Below are positions 1 to 8,065 of a stretch of DNA of 64,000 nt, in pieces. The stretch covers positions 432,480-496,479 of the forward strand of contig NZ_SLZL01000001.1 of the NCBI RefSeq assembly GCF_004342605.1. Reading direction: 5' to 3'. Under the pieces are notes generated by a model. It did not search any database and was not told where the DNA came from. It saw only the letters and a list, made by a program, of their open reading frames with translations. Positions within the stretch are counted from its first letter, which is position 1, and the number at the start of each line of letters is the position of its first letter. A program made the position numbers and the translations under genes. Origin of the DNA: Caulobacter sp. BK020 (GTDB lineage: Bacteria > Pseudomonadota > Alphaproteobacteria > Caulobacterales > Caulobacteraceae).

Positions 1-246
1 GTGTTCGTCGACAACGCCGCCTTCCGGCAGTACGCCCACGACGTGTTCGGGGCCCGGGTGCTGGACATGGAGAGCGCCGCCGTCGCCCAGGTGGCCTATG
101 TCAACCGCACGCCGTTCATCGTCTTCCGCAGCCTGTCGGACCTGGCCGGCGGCGACCCGGCCGGCAACCAGTTCCCGGTGTTCCTGAGGTTCGCGGCCGA
201 GAACTCGGCCACCGTCGTCAGGGCGTTCGTCAAGGCGCTGCCTTAG
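1..246 (+). CDS. MTA/SAH nucleosidase family protein, C-terminal part
   Basis: This is the last 81 codons of a gene cut by the window edge. The segment DMESAAVAQVA (about residues 22-32 of what is visible) and the following FRSLSDLAGG match the purine-binding and catalytic end of the 5'-methylthioadenosine/S-adenosylhomocysteine nucleosidase family (phosphorylase fold). In that family the Met-Glu-Ser-Ala motif contacts the ribose, and the Asp in the RSLSD segment protonates the leaving purine. Its role would be clearing MTA and SAH from the methyl cycle. The gene converges on the ABC ATPase 7 bp downstream. The true start lies outside the window; the GTG at base 1 is probably internal. Confidence 0.85.
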   Translation: MFVDNAAFRQYAHDVFGARVLDMESAAVAQVAYVNRTPFIVFRSLSDLAGGDPAGNQFPVFLRFAAENSATVVRAFVKALP

Positions 247-253
247 GACGCCC

Positions 254-1216
254 TCACGTCTTCAGCGGATCTTTGGCGTTCGGATCGCCATAGGTCAGGG
301 ACACGAAGACGTCCTCCAGGTCGGGATCCTCGGTGGCGATGTCCTTGATCTTCAGGCCCTCGGCGCGGACCGCCGCCAGCACCTGCTCGACGCTGGACTG
401 GCCGGTGCGGTAGGAGACCGAGAACGCCCCGGCCCCGCGCAGCCTGGTCTCGAAGCCCGGCAGCAGCGGCGCGACCGTCACCGGCTCCTCCGGCGTGACC
501 ACCACGTTGCGGCTGTCCATGCGGCGCAGCAGGGTCGCGGTCGGCTCGCAGACCACCACCTCGCCGCGGTTGACGATGGCGATCTGGTCGCACAGCTCCT
601 GGGCCTCCTCCAGGTAGTGGGTGGTCAGCACGATGGTCACGCCCAGCTGGTTGAGGCCCGTGACGTATTGCCAAAGCTGGCGGCGCAGCTCGACATCGAC
701 CCCGGCGGTGGGCTCGTCGAGGATCAGCACCGGCGGCTGGTGGACCATGGCCTTGGCCACCATCAGCCGGCGCTTCATGCCGCCCGACAGCTGGCGGACA
801 TAGGCGTTGGCCTTGTCGCCCAGGCCCAGGGCGTTGAGCAGCTCGTCGGTGCGGCGCTCGGCCTTGGGCACGCCGTAGAAGCCGGCCTGCACCTCCAGCG
901 ACTCGCGCGGGGTGAAGAACACGTCGGCGGCCAGTTCCTGCGGCACCACGCCGATGGCGGCGCGGGCGTCGCGGGGGCGCTCGTCGATGTCGCGGCCCCA
1001 GATCCGCACCTTGCCCGAGCTCTTGCGGGTCAGGCCGGCCAGGATGTTGATGAAGGTCGACTTGCCCGCGCCGTTCGGCCCCAGCAGGCCGAAGATCGAG
1101 CCGCGCGGCACCTTCAGGTCGATGCCGTTCAAGGCGCGCTTCTCGGGCGCGGTCTTGGTGGCGGGATAGGTCTTGAACAGGCCTTCGGCTTCGATCGCGT
1201 AGGCGGGCAGGTCCAT
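254..1216 (-). CDS. ABC transporter ATP-binding protein (ABC-2 type)
   Basis: A 320-residue nucleotide-binding subunit. Walker A GPNGAGKS lies at residues 46-53, followed by signature QLSGGMKRRL, Walker B VLILDEPTAGVD, and an H-loop in TTHYLEEAQ. The C-terminal 80 residues are the extension usual in ABC-2 exporter ATPases of the drug, polysaccharide or lipid type. I chose the ATG giving MDLPAYAIEA because the open frame upstream of it has no family similarity. No permease is adjacent: the left neighbour is the convergent nucleosidase and the right neighbours run on the other strand, so the partner must be encoded elsewhere. The substrate cannot be inferred. Confidence 0.9.
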   Translation of the reverse strand: MDLPAYAIEAEGLFKTYPATKTAPEKRALNGIDLKVPRGSIFGLLGPNGAGKSTFINILAGLTRKSSGKVRIWGRDIDERPRDARAAIGVVPQELAADVFFTPRESLEVQAGFYGVPKAERRTDELLNALGLGDKANAYVRQLSGGMKRRLMVAKAMVHQPPVLILDEPTAGVDVELRRQLWQYVTGLNQLGVTIVLTTHYLEEAQELCDQIAIVNRGEVVVCEPTATLLRRMDSRNVVVTPEEPVTVAPLLPGFETRLRGAGAFSVSYRTGQSSVEQVLAAVRAEGLKIKDIATEDPDLEDVFVSLTYGDPNAKDPLKT

Positions 1217-1360
1217 GGAGCGTCCAGATGCGCCGCTTTGCAGCGGTATTGGGAAACGAAGGGGCGCGCCTTCAATTGACGACGGCCAGACGGGTCGCAT
1301 AGGTATGCCTGCATCGCCGCCACGCCAAGGCCGCGTCTGATTTTCAAGGGTTTCACGAAC

Positions 1361-1645
1361 ATGGCGCGCAAGGCCAAGTCCACCGCTCCCACCGCCATGG
1401 AGCCGACCGTTGTCGAGGTCGGCGCCGGCCCCGCCCCAGAAACCGTCATGGTCCGTTCGCACCGCATCGCCTGCGACGGCGTCGGCGGCGCCCTGGGCCA
1501 TCCCCGCGTCTGGCTGGAGATGGGCGCGGCCGGCTTCGTCGATTGCTCCTATTGCGACCGCCGCTTCGTGGCCTCCACCGCCGCCGGCCACGACGAGGAT
1601 GAGCAGCTGGCCCCCGGCGTCTACGAAGGGTCGGGCGGCCACTAG
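1361..1645 (+). CDS. Zinc-finger (CHCC type) domain protein
   Basis: A 94-residue protein with a low-complexity N-terminus (about residues 1-25). It then has a compact module with one Cys, a His about ten residues later, and a CSYC pair followed by DRRF. This matches the CHCC zinc finger of small alphaproteobacterial proteins related to mitochondrial complex I subunit NDUFS6. In that family the zinc site is linked to complex I assembly, but a role here is only inferred. The ATG at 1361 is the first in frame. It lies 15 bp upstream of the thioesterase gene on the same strand and may be co-transcribed with it. Confidence 0.75.
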   Translation: MARKAKSTAPTAMEPTVVEVGAGPAPETVMVRSHRIACDGVGGALGHPRVWLEMGAAGFVDCSYCDRRFVASTAAGHDEDEQLAPGVYEGSGGH

Positions 1646-1660
1646 GTCGTCGGCGCTTCG

Positions 1661-2092
1661 ATGAGCGACATCGTTCCGACGGCCCGGCGCGCCGAATCCC
1701 TGGCCAAGGCCTGGGAGGCCGCCGAGTGGCCGCACGAAGCGCCGGTGCTGCGAGCCATCGCCATGCCGTCCGACACCAATCCGGAAGGCGACATCTTCGG
1801 CGGCTGGCTGCTGTCGCAGATGGACCTGGCGGCGGCCTCGATCGCCTTTCACCGCGCGGCCGGCCGCTGCGCCACCATCGCCGTCGACGGCATGACCTTC
1901 CTCAGCCCGGTGTTCGTCGGCGACGAGGTGAGCCTGTTCGCCAAGGTCGTGCACGTGGGCCGCACCTCGCTGAAGGTCGAGGTCGAAGCCTGGCGCCGCC
2001 GCCGCGACGGCGAGCAGGCCCACAAGGTGACCCAGGGCGTGTTCACCTTCGTCGCCATCGACGAGAACCGAAAGTCCCGGCCGCTGCCCTAG
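1661..2092 (+). CDS. Acyl-CoA thioesterase (YciA-like hotdog fold)
   Basis: A 143-residue protein of typical YciA length. The segment MPSDTNPEGDIFGGWLLSQMD (about residues 34-54) is the characteristic catalytic and substrate-binding motif: the Asn-x-x-Gly-Asp and Gly-Gly-Trp elements are conserved in hexameric acyl-CoA thioesterases. TFLSPVFVGDEV is the second hotdog strand motif. It would hydrolyse acyl-CoA thioesters to free acids and CoA in the cytoplasm. The start ATG at 1661 follows the zinc-finger gene by 15 bp, so the two may form an operon. The following 329 bp contain no gene. Confidence 0.88.
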   Translation: MSDIVPTARRAESLAKAWEAAEWPHEAPVLRAIAMPSDTNPEGDIFGGWLLSQMDLAAASIAFHRAAGRCATIAVDGMTFLSPVFVGDEVSLFAKVVHVGRTSLKVEVEAWRRRRDGEQAHKVTQGVFTFVAIDENRKSRPLP

Positions 2093-2421
2093 ATCCGCGC
2101 TCCGCTCCCGCGGGCGGCCGACGCGCAGCTGCTCGCTTCTGGGGAAGCTGTCAAAAGGCCGACTGAGGGGTCTTTGGCACGTACGGTTTGGCCCTCGTGG
2201 GAGGGTGGCCCTGGCGGCGCAGGTGTCGAGTGGGGGGCCGGCGGCGGCGGCATACATTTATAAAAGCTGGTTTCTCGCTCGGCTGATGACCTTCCCGGCC
2301 CTAGTCGTTTGCTTGCTTGACGTTGAGCGGCCTTCGAATAGCTTCTTTGCAATAAAACCTGGGATTGCCGACCGTGCGCGGTTTCCTGATCTTCATACAT
2401 TCAGTCGAGTAGGGCACGCGC
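2093..2421. other. Non-coding upstream region of the RTX gene
   Basis: A 329-bp stretch without a credible gene. Its base composition is noticeably more AT-rich than the surroundings from about 2250 onward, as expected of a promoter region for the RTX gene. A TTGACG hexamer at 2317-2322 could be a -35 element, but no convincing -10 stands at the correct distance. I see no strong hairpin. Confidence 0.4.
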
Positions 2422-5400
2422 ATGGTGACGATTTCGGGGACCTCCGGTGACGACATTCTCAGCGGCGGCGACGGCGACGACACGCTAAACGGTCATCTTG
2501 GCGTCGATATCCTCCACGGCGGCGATGGCGATGACGTCCTGGACAGCGGGTCTAACGATTTCGCCGGAACCAGGCTGGGCTTCTCCTATGAAGGGGACGC
2601 GGGCGGCAACCAGCTCTACGGCGACAATGGCGATGATGTCCTGTCCGGCGGCGCGGGCGATCGGCTGGACGGGGGAGCCGGCAACGACATCTTCACGATC
2701 CGTCACGGCACGCTGTCCCTGGGCCGGGGCGCGATCAACGTCACGGGCGGCGACGGCGACGATACGATCAAGGCGGGGGCCGAACTGTACGGCGTGATCG
2801 ACGCCGGGGCCGGCGCCGACACGATCGAACTCTTCATCCGCTACAACACCGGTCCGGCGACGCGCCTATCGGTGATCACCGGCGCGGGCGCCGACACAAT
2901 CAGCATCCCCAACGGCGGCGTTTCCCTCGGACTCTCCACGGTTCCGGCGACGGTCGACGTGACCGACTTCACGGTGACGGGCCCCGAGCATGACAGCATC
3001 ATCCTGACCGGCGGCGGAAATATCTTCGCTGCCGGCGGCGCCAATCCTTATGCTCTGGCCCAAGTGGGAGACGACACCGCGGTTTTCCGCCTTCAGTTCA
3101 ACGCCGACTTCCAGGGCTCGACACCCTACCTGCTGCTCAAGGGCGTCAACGCCCAGACCCTGACCGCGGCCAATTTCGGCGGCTTCGATCCCGGGCCGAT
3201 CTGGACCATCGGTGGCACGGGCGACGATAGGCTGACGGCCTCGGCCGGCGGCAACCATCTCCAAGGCTTCGAAGGCGCCGACGTGCTGATCGGCGGCGCA
3301 GGAGACGATGTCCTGGTGGGCGGTTCGGGCGCCGACACCCTGGCCGGTGCAACCGGGGCGGACACCTTCGCCTATTACGGCCTGAGCACCGTCGCCTTCA
3401 GTCACAACGACTCCACCCTCGCCGCACGCGACCAGATCACCGATTTCGAGAGCGGGATCGACAGCCTGGACTTCACCAGGGCCCAGCCCGTCAGCGTTCA
3501 GGTCGTCACCAACGGCGACCAGTCCCTAGTCTATGCCTACGACTCCGGAGGCGTGGCCAGCGCGATCCATATCGCCGGCTCCATACTGACTACCGACGTG
3601 ATCGCCGCCGCGGGGACGGTTAAGGCCGGTGTGCAGGGCACGTCGCTCCCGGACACGCTGGTGGGGACCAGCGGCGACGACGTGATCCTGGGTGGCGAGG
3701 CCCTCGACGTCCTGACTGGCGGCGGCGGCAAGGACATCTTCGCCTATCTGCGGGTGACGGAATCGACGCCTGGCTCCACCGACCAGATCACCGACTTCCA
3801 GACCGGCGCCGATGTCATCGACCTGTCTTCGCTGGCCGTCAGCCACGTCACGATCACGCAGAACGGTGACGGCTCGGGCCTCGTCGAGGCCACGACCGAC
3901 GAGGGCGACATGCGAATCGAAGTCCAGGGCGCGGTGCTGGAAACCGACGTCTGGGCCAATGGCGACGCGACCGGCTTTACCCTGATCACAGCTGACGGCG
4001 ACCAGAGCTTGATCGGCACGGCGGCCTATGACCGACTGGTCGGCGAGACCGGAGACGATGTGATCATCGGCGCCGCCGGCAGCGACAACCTGACGGGCGG
4101 CGCGGGGGCCGACACCTTCCTGTATCGCCACACGAGCGACTCCCTGTCGTCCGACTACGACATCATCGCCGATTTCGAACAGGGCGTGGACGTCATCGAC
4201 CTCTCGGCGATCGGCGCGTTCTCCATTAGCCTGATCCATAGCGGGAGCGCGACCTATCTCTTCGTGCCGGACGCGTCGGAGACGCGTCTCAGCCCGATGA
4301 CAATCGCCGTCGCGGGGAACGTGCAGGCCACGGACATCAGGACGGGCCTCAACACCAGTTTCTACATCGTCGGCGACACGATGGGCCAGACCCTGGTCGG
4401 TGGTGTCGGATTCAACACAATCGTCGGCGGCGGAGGCGCGGACGCCCTGTTCTCCGGAACCGGGACCACCTACTTCACCTACACCGCCGCCTCGGATTCC
4501 AATGCCGCCGCCTATGACATCATTCATGGCTTCAAGGCCGGGACCGACAAGCTGGACCTGGGCGGCCTGAACGCCAGCAATGTCAGCATCGTCAACCACG
4601 ACGGCGGGACGTTCGTGTTCGGCCGATCCGGGGCCGAAAGCTTCCAGATCGCCTCTACCCAGACCATCAACGGGTCCGATCTGCTCGGCCTGTCCGGCGG
4701 GATCTACATCGTCGGTGGAGACGCTGGCGGGGTGCTGATCGGGTCCTCCAACGGCGACACCGTCATCGGCGGGGCGAGCGTGGACGTGATTCGAGGCGGC
4801 GGTTCCGGAGACGCCCTGTTCGGCGGCGCCGGGGCCGACGTCTTCGTCTATGGCGGCGTCGATGATTCGAGGCCGTCCAGCCTGGACATCCTGCACGACT
4901 TCCAGACCGGCGTGGACGCGCTGGATCTCTCCGCTCTAGCGCCCAGCAATGTTAGCATTATCCGTTACAACGGCGGCTCTTTCATCTCGGGAATTTCCGG
5001 CTCGCAGACCTTCCAGATCGCCTCGACCCAGGACCTCAACGCCAGCGACATCATTGGCCTGACCAGCGGCGCCTATATCGTCGGCGACGATGGCGTGAAC
5101 GTCCTTACGGGCGGGACGCTGGCCGAGAGCATCGTGGGCGGCAGCGGCGACGACGTGATCATCGGCGGCGGCGGGGCGGACGCCCTCTACGGCGGGGCGG
5201 GCGCGGATGCCTTCAAGTATCTGGCCGCCTCCCAATCGACGCTCTCGGCCGCGGACATCGTTCATGACTTCCAGGCGGGCGTGGACAAGGTCGACCTGAC
5301 CGCGATCCACGCTTCGACCAGCGACGCCTTTGGCTTCGCCTATGCGGACGGCGCGACCTTTCTGTTTGTCGATCAGGGCGGCAATGGCGTGAACGAGATG

Positions 5401-5451
5401 CTCATCGAGTTTACTGGGGCGACACTGAGCGCCGCGGACATCGTTTGGTGA
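2422..5451 (+). CDS. RTX calcium-binding repeat protein, probable type I secretion substrate
   Basis: A 1009-residue acidic protein with no N-terminal signal peptide. Glycine/aspartate nonapeptides of the GGDGDD and GGAGADTF kind fill it from residue 7 onward; these bind calcium and fold as beta-rolls. Six copies of a module with the pattern (A)D-x-F-x-Y ... D-I-x-x-D-F-x-x-G-x-D-x-x-D-L begin at nucleotides 3361, 3733, 4111, 4471, 4837 and 5206, a spacing of 360-378 bp. This is the serralysin-type C-terminal repeat, but no protease domain is present. The extreme C-terminus (LSAADIVW) resembles a type I secretion signal. No exporter genes are adjacent. Surface adhesin or matrix function is possible but not shown. 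Confidence 0.85.
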   Translation: MVTISGTSGDDILSGGDGDDTLNGHLGVDILHGGDGDDVLDSGSNDFAGTRLGFSYEGDAGGNQLYGDNGDDVLSGGAGDRLDGGAGNDIFTIRHGTLSLGRGAINVTGGDGDDTIKAGAELYGVIDAGAGADTIELFIRYNTGPATRLSVITGAGADTISIPNGGVSLGLSTVPATVDVTDFTVTGPEHDSIILTGGGNIFAAGGANPYALAQVGDDTAVFRLQFNADFQGSTPYLLLKGVNAQTLTAANFGGFDPGPIWTIGGTGDDRLTASAGGNHLQGFEGADVLIGGAGDDVLVGGSGADTLAGATGADTFAYYGLSTVAFSHNDSTLAARDQITDFESGIDSLDFTRAQPVSVQVVTNGDQSLVYAYDSGGVASAIHIAGSILTTDVIAAAGTVKAGVQGTSLPDTLVGTSGDDVILGGEALDVLTGGGGKDIFAYLRVTESTPGSTDQITDFQTGADVIDLSSLAVSHVTITQNGDGSGLVEATTDEGDMRIEVQGAVLETDVWANGDATGFTLITADGDQSLIGTAAYDRLVGETGDDVIIGAAGSDNLTGGAGADTFLYRHTSDSLSSDYDIIADFEQGVDVIDLSAIGAFSISLIHSGSATYLFVPDASETRLSPMTIAVAGNVQATDIRTGLNTSFYIVGDTMGQTLVGGVGFNTIVGGGGADALFSGTGTTYFTYTAASDSNAAAYDIIHGFKAGTDKLDLGGLNASNVSIVNHDGGTFVFGRSGAESFQIASTQTINGSDLLGLSGGIYIVGGDAGGVLIGSSNGDTVIGGASVDVIRGGGSGDALFGGAGADVFVYGGVDDSRPSSLDILHDFQTGVDALDLSALAPSNVSIIRYNGGSFISGISGSQTFQIASTQDLNASDIIGLTSGAYIVGDDGVNVLTGGTLAESIVGGSGDDVIIGGGGADALYGGAGADAFKYLAASQSTLSAADIVHDFQAGVDKVDLTAIHASTSDAFGFAYADGATFLFVDQGGNGVNEMLIEFTGATLSAADIVW

Positions 5452-5544
5452 CCCTCGGCCAGACGATCTGACCGTCGCAAGCCAACACCAACGGCCACGA
5501 CGCCGCCTCTGGACACCACCACCCGTCGCGCGCCATATCCGCCC

Positions 5545-6795
5545 ATGCGCGACCACGACGCCGACGTCATCATCGCCGGGGCCGGCATGGCCGGGACCAC
5601 CCTGGCGCTCGCCCTGGCCTCGGCCGGGGTCAAGGCCCTGCTGGTCGATCCCCAGCCGTTCGACGCCCAGCTGGCGGCGACCTTCGACGGCCGCTCGTCG
5701 GCCATCGCCTATTCGTCGTTCCGCCAGTGGCGGGCCATCGGGGCCGGCGAGGCGCTGGCGCCGCACGCCCAGCGGATCGAGCAGATCCTGGTCACCGACG
5801 GCAAGACGCCGGGCGCGGCCTCGCGCGGACCCTCGCCGTTCTTCCTGCGGTTCGATAGCGGCGAGATCGCCGACCGCTCCGAGGGCGAGCCGCTGGGCTA
5901 CCTGATCGAGAACCGCCAGATCCGCGCCGCCCTGGCCCGGACCGTGGTCGACAAGGGGATCACCGTGCTGGCCCCGGCCGCCGCCAGGACCCTGGAGGTC
6001 ACCCCCGCCCGCGCCGCCCTGACCCTGACCGACGGCCGGACCCTCAGCGCCCCGCTGGTGGTCAGCGCCGAGGGGCGCAACGGCGTGCTGCGCAAGGCCG
6101 CCGGCATCGGCGACATCGGCTGGAGCTACGGCCAGAGCGGGGTGGTGGCCACCGTGCGGATGCAGCATCCGCACCAGGGCGTGGCTCACGAATATTTCCT
6201 GCCCAGCGGCCCGTTCGCCATTCTTCCGCTCACGGACAATCGCGCCAGCCTTGTCTGGACCGAGAGCACCGACCGGGCCGAAGCCTTGCGCGACGCCTCG
6301 CCCGAAGCGTTCCACGCCCACCTGATGCGACGGTTCGGCGAGTTCCTGGGCACGGTCGAGATGGCCGGCCCGACCTTCGTCTATCCGCTGTCGCTGTCGC
6401 TGGCCGAGCGGCTGGTCGCCCCGCGCCTGGCGCTGATCGGCGACGCCGCCCACGGCGTGCACCCGATCGCCGGCCAGGGCCTGAACCTGGGCCTGAAGGA
6501 CGCCGCGGCCCTGGCCGAGGTGGTGGCGCAGGCCCTGCGCCACGGCGAGGACATCGGCGCCGAGGCCACGCTGGAACGCTACGCCCGCTGGCGGCGGTTC
6601 GACAATGTGTCCAACGCCCTGGCCTTCGATGGTTTCGTGCGCCTGTTTTCCAACGACAACCCGCTGCTGCGCCTGGCGCGCGGCGCGGGCATGGCGGCGG
6701 TGAACCGTATCGCCCCGGCCCGGCGGTTCTTCATGCACGAGGCCGGCGGCGGGGTGGGCGACCTGCCCCGGCTGCTGCGGGGCCTGGCGCTCTAG
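5545..6795 (+). CDS. UbiH/UbiF/VisC/COQ6 family FAD-dependent hydroxylase
   Basis: A 416-residue flavoprotein monooxygenase. The N-terminal GAGMAG dinucleotide-binding motif is at about residues 12-17. The ring-hydroxylase motif GDAAHGVHPIAGQGLNLG starts at about residue 299, where the Asp binds the FAD ribityl chain. The family hydroxylates the ubiquinone ring at C5, C6 or C1. Which position this paralogue acts on cannot be told from sequence alone. The C-terminal region around FLRLFS-type sequence (here FVRLFS) fits UbiH/UbiF. It stands alone: 93 bp follow the RTX gene, and a large palindromic repeat lies downstream. Confidence 0.88.
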   Translation: MRDHDADVIIAGAGMAGTTLALALASAGVKALLVDPQPFDAQLAATFDGRSSAIAYSSFRQWRAIGAGEALAPHAQRIEQILVTDGKTPGAASRGPSPFFLRFDSGEIADRSEGEPLGYLIENRQIRAALARTVVDKGITVLAPAAARTLEVTPARAALTLTDGRTLSAPLVVSAEGRNGVLRKAAGIGDIGWSYGQSGVVATVRMQHPHQGVAHEYFLPSGPFAILPLTDNRASLVWTESTDRAEALRDASPEAFHAHLMRRFGEFLGTVEMAGPTFVYPLSLSLAERLVAPRLALIGDAAHGVHPIAGQGLNLGLKDAAALAEVVAQALRHGEDIGAEATLERYARWRRFDNVSNALAFDGFVRLFSNDNPLLRLARGAGMAAVNRIAPARRFFMHEAGGGVGDLPRLLRGLAL

Positions 6796-6827
6796 GGTCG
6801 CCTCTCCTAGCTCGGCCCCCAGAATGT

Positions 6828-6956
6828 CCGTCATTCCGGGCCTTGTGCCCGGAACCTCTGTTTCAGCTAACGGTGAAGCGCCTTGGCGCGCCGGCGCGCC
6901 ACACATCCGCACCTGCTGCGACAAAGGGGTCCCGGGCACAAGGCCCGGAATGACGG
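6828..6956. repeat. Inverted repeat element with perfect 25-bp arms
   Basis: The arms at 6828-6852 and 6932-6956 are exact reverse complements. They have the sense ccgtcattccgggcc..., and extend a few bases inward with one mismatch. The centre of about 79 bp contains a smaller GC palindrome (ggcgcgccggcgcgcc). It lies between the 3' ends of the convergent hydroxylase and Trm112-like genes. This attcc/ggaat type of sequence is a familiar dispersed intergenic repeat in Caulobacter-like genomes (recalled, not searched). Confidence 0.8.
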
Positions 6957-7010
6957 CTGAAAGGGTGGCTGGAAGAGGATGAGACCAGCGCCAGGGCGGC
7001 GGAGGACTGT

Positions 7011-7211
7011 CTAATCCTCCAGACTGCGGGCTTCCTCGGGCAGCATAATCGGCACGCCGTCGCGGATCGGATAGGCCAGCTTGGCCGCGTTGCTGATCAG
7101 CTCGCCCCGGGCGCGGTCGTAGAACAATGGCGCGCGGCTGACGGGGCAGACCAGCACCTCCAGGAGGCGCGGGTCGAGATCGGCGGGCGGGGGCGGCGGC
7201 TGGCTGGTCAT
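7011..7211 (-). CDS. Trm112 family protein
   Basis: A 66-residue protein. The pattern [18 protein letters not shown] followed by [20 protein letters not shown] is the Trm112/YcaR (UPF0434) family signature. The first Cys of the zinc site is replaced by a CPVS arrangement without a clear second pair, as in many alphaproteobacterial members. Trm112 proteins activate methyltransferases in eukaryotes and archaea; the role of the bacterial short forms is not settled. The proline-rich N-terminus (residues 5-9) is likely disordered. It lies in a leftward series with the LON-domain and thioredoxin genes, separated by an inverted repeat. Confidence 0.85.
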   Translation of the reverse strand: MTSQPPPPPADLDPRLLEVLVCPVSRAPLFYDRARGELISNAAKLAYPIRDGVPIMLPEEARSLED

Positions 7212-7251
7212 CGGGGCGTTCTAAGGGGTTTTCGCGAGGAAGGAAACGGCG

Positions 7252-7371
7252 GCGCCGTGCGTCCTTCGAGGCCCGCGGGCGCGGGCGCCTCAGGATGAGG
7301 AGTTCGTCACCAATCCACGATCCTCATCCTGAGGTGCGAGGCGCAGCCGAGCCTCGAAGGACGCACGGCGC
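7252..7371. repeat. Nested inverted repeat
   Basis: The outer arms 7252-7272 and 7351-7371 are perfect 21-bp reverse complements. The inner arms 7288-7301 (cctcaggatgagga) and 7321-7334 are perfect over 14 bp. The right outer arm ends on the first base of the LON-domain gene's stop codon (7371-7373), so the element abuts that gene exactly. It is the ccttcgag/ctcaggatgag type of dispersed repeat common in alphaproteobacteria and may act as a terminator or mRNA stabiliser. Confidence 0.75.
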
Positions 7372-8036
7372 TACTGCAGCATCGTCGGGTCTTCGTCGTC
7401 GCCGGCCGCCGCGTCGATCTCCAGCAGGGCCACCAGGGTCTCGCGGCGGTCGGCCAGGGTCGGGGCCTCCAGCAGGGCCTGCTTCTCGACCGGCTCGAAC
7501 GGGAGGGCCATGGCCAGGCTGTTGATCAGGGCGTCGGACGGCGCGGCCTCGGCGCTGCTCCAGTCGATGGCCAGGCCGCGATGGTCGAGATAGCGGCGCA
7601 GGGCGTCCAGCAGGGACGAAGGGTCGCTGCTCGCGCCGCTGTCGGGCGCCCCTTCCCGCAGATCGTCCTCGAACGCCGCGAAATCGGCGCGCACCTGGCG
7701 GTAGGGCCCGCGGGCCGGCAGCTCCTCACCCAGGCGGAACCGGCACACCCCGGTCAGGGTGACCAGATAGCGGCCGTCGCTGGTCTCGGCGAAGCTGGTC
7801 ACCCGGCCAGCGCAGCCGACGGGCGCCAGGTTCGGCCGCTCGGCGTCGCCGCCCGGACGGGTCTGGACCATGCCGATGATCCGCTCGCCCGACATCGCGT
7901 CGTCGAACATGTTCAGATAGCGCGGCTCGAAGATGTTCAGCGGCAGCTGGCCGCCCGGCAACAACAGGGCGCCGTCCAGCGGGAACACCGGGATCACCAG
8001 CGGCAGGTCGTCCGCCCTTCGATAGGATCCTGGCAT
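7371..8036 (-). CDS. LON substrate-binding domain protein
   Basis: A 221-residue protein consisting only of the Lon N-terminal (substrate-binding) domain; no AAA or protease domain follows. The segments PLVIPVFPLDGALLLPGGQLPLNIFEPRY (in the first 45 residues) and IGMVQTRP are the domain's hallmark strands. Such stand-alone proteins are of uncertain function; protein quality control is inferred from the domain. The ATG at 8036 was chosen as the only start fitting the domain. It follows the thioredoxin-like gene by 29 bp in the same orientation, a common order in this bacterial family, suggesting an operon concerned with protein quality. Confidence 0.85.
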   Translation of the reverse strand: MPGSYRRADDLPLVIPVFPLDGALLLPGGQLPLNIFEPRYLNMFDDAMSGERIIGMVQTRPGGDAERPNLAPVGCAGRVTSFAETSDGRYLVTLTGVCRFRLGEELPARGPYRQVRADFAAFEDDLREGAPDSGASSDPSSLLDALRRYLDHRGLAIDWSSAEAAPSDALINSLAMALPFEPVEKQALLEAPTLADRRETLVALLEIDAAAGDDEDPTMLQ

Positions 8037-8065
8037 GCGACGCTCCCTTATCCGACCAACCCGGC

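Noticed and set aside
1217..2257. N-terminal extension of the ABC ATPase back to 2257
   Set aside because: The extended frame runs antisense through the zinc-finger and thioesterase genes and has no domain. The ATPase domain begins normally after the ATG at 1216.
3526..4896. Long open frame antisense to the RTX gene (456 codons)
   Set aside because: It arises from the repetitive GC-rich Gly/Asp codons of the RTX gene. The protein has no recognisable domain, and its composition mirrors the sense repeats.
2422..5451. Regularly repeated DNA resembling a CRISPR-like or satellite array
   Set aside because: The repeats are imperfect, are multiples of codons, and encode RTX nonapeptides and a 123-residue module. 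There are no conserved direct repeats with unique spacers.
4936..6939. 667-codon minus-strand open frame across the RTX 3' end and the hydroxylase gene
   Set aside because: It crosses an intergenic region and covers a clear flavoprotein gene on the other strand. Low-complexity Gly/Gln/Arg composition is typical of shadow frames in high-GC DNA.
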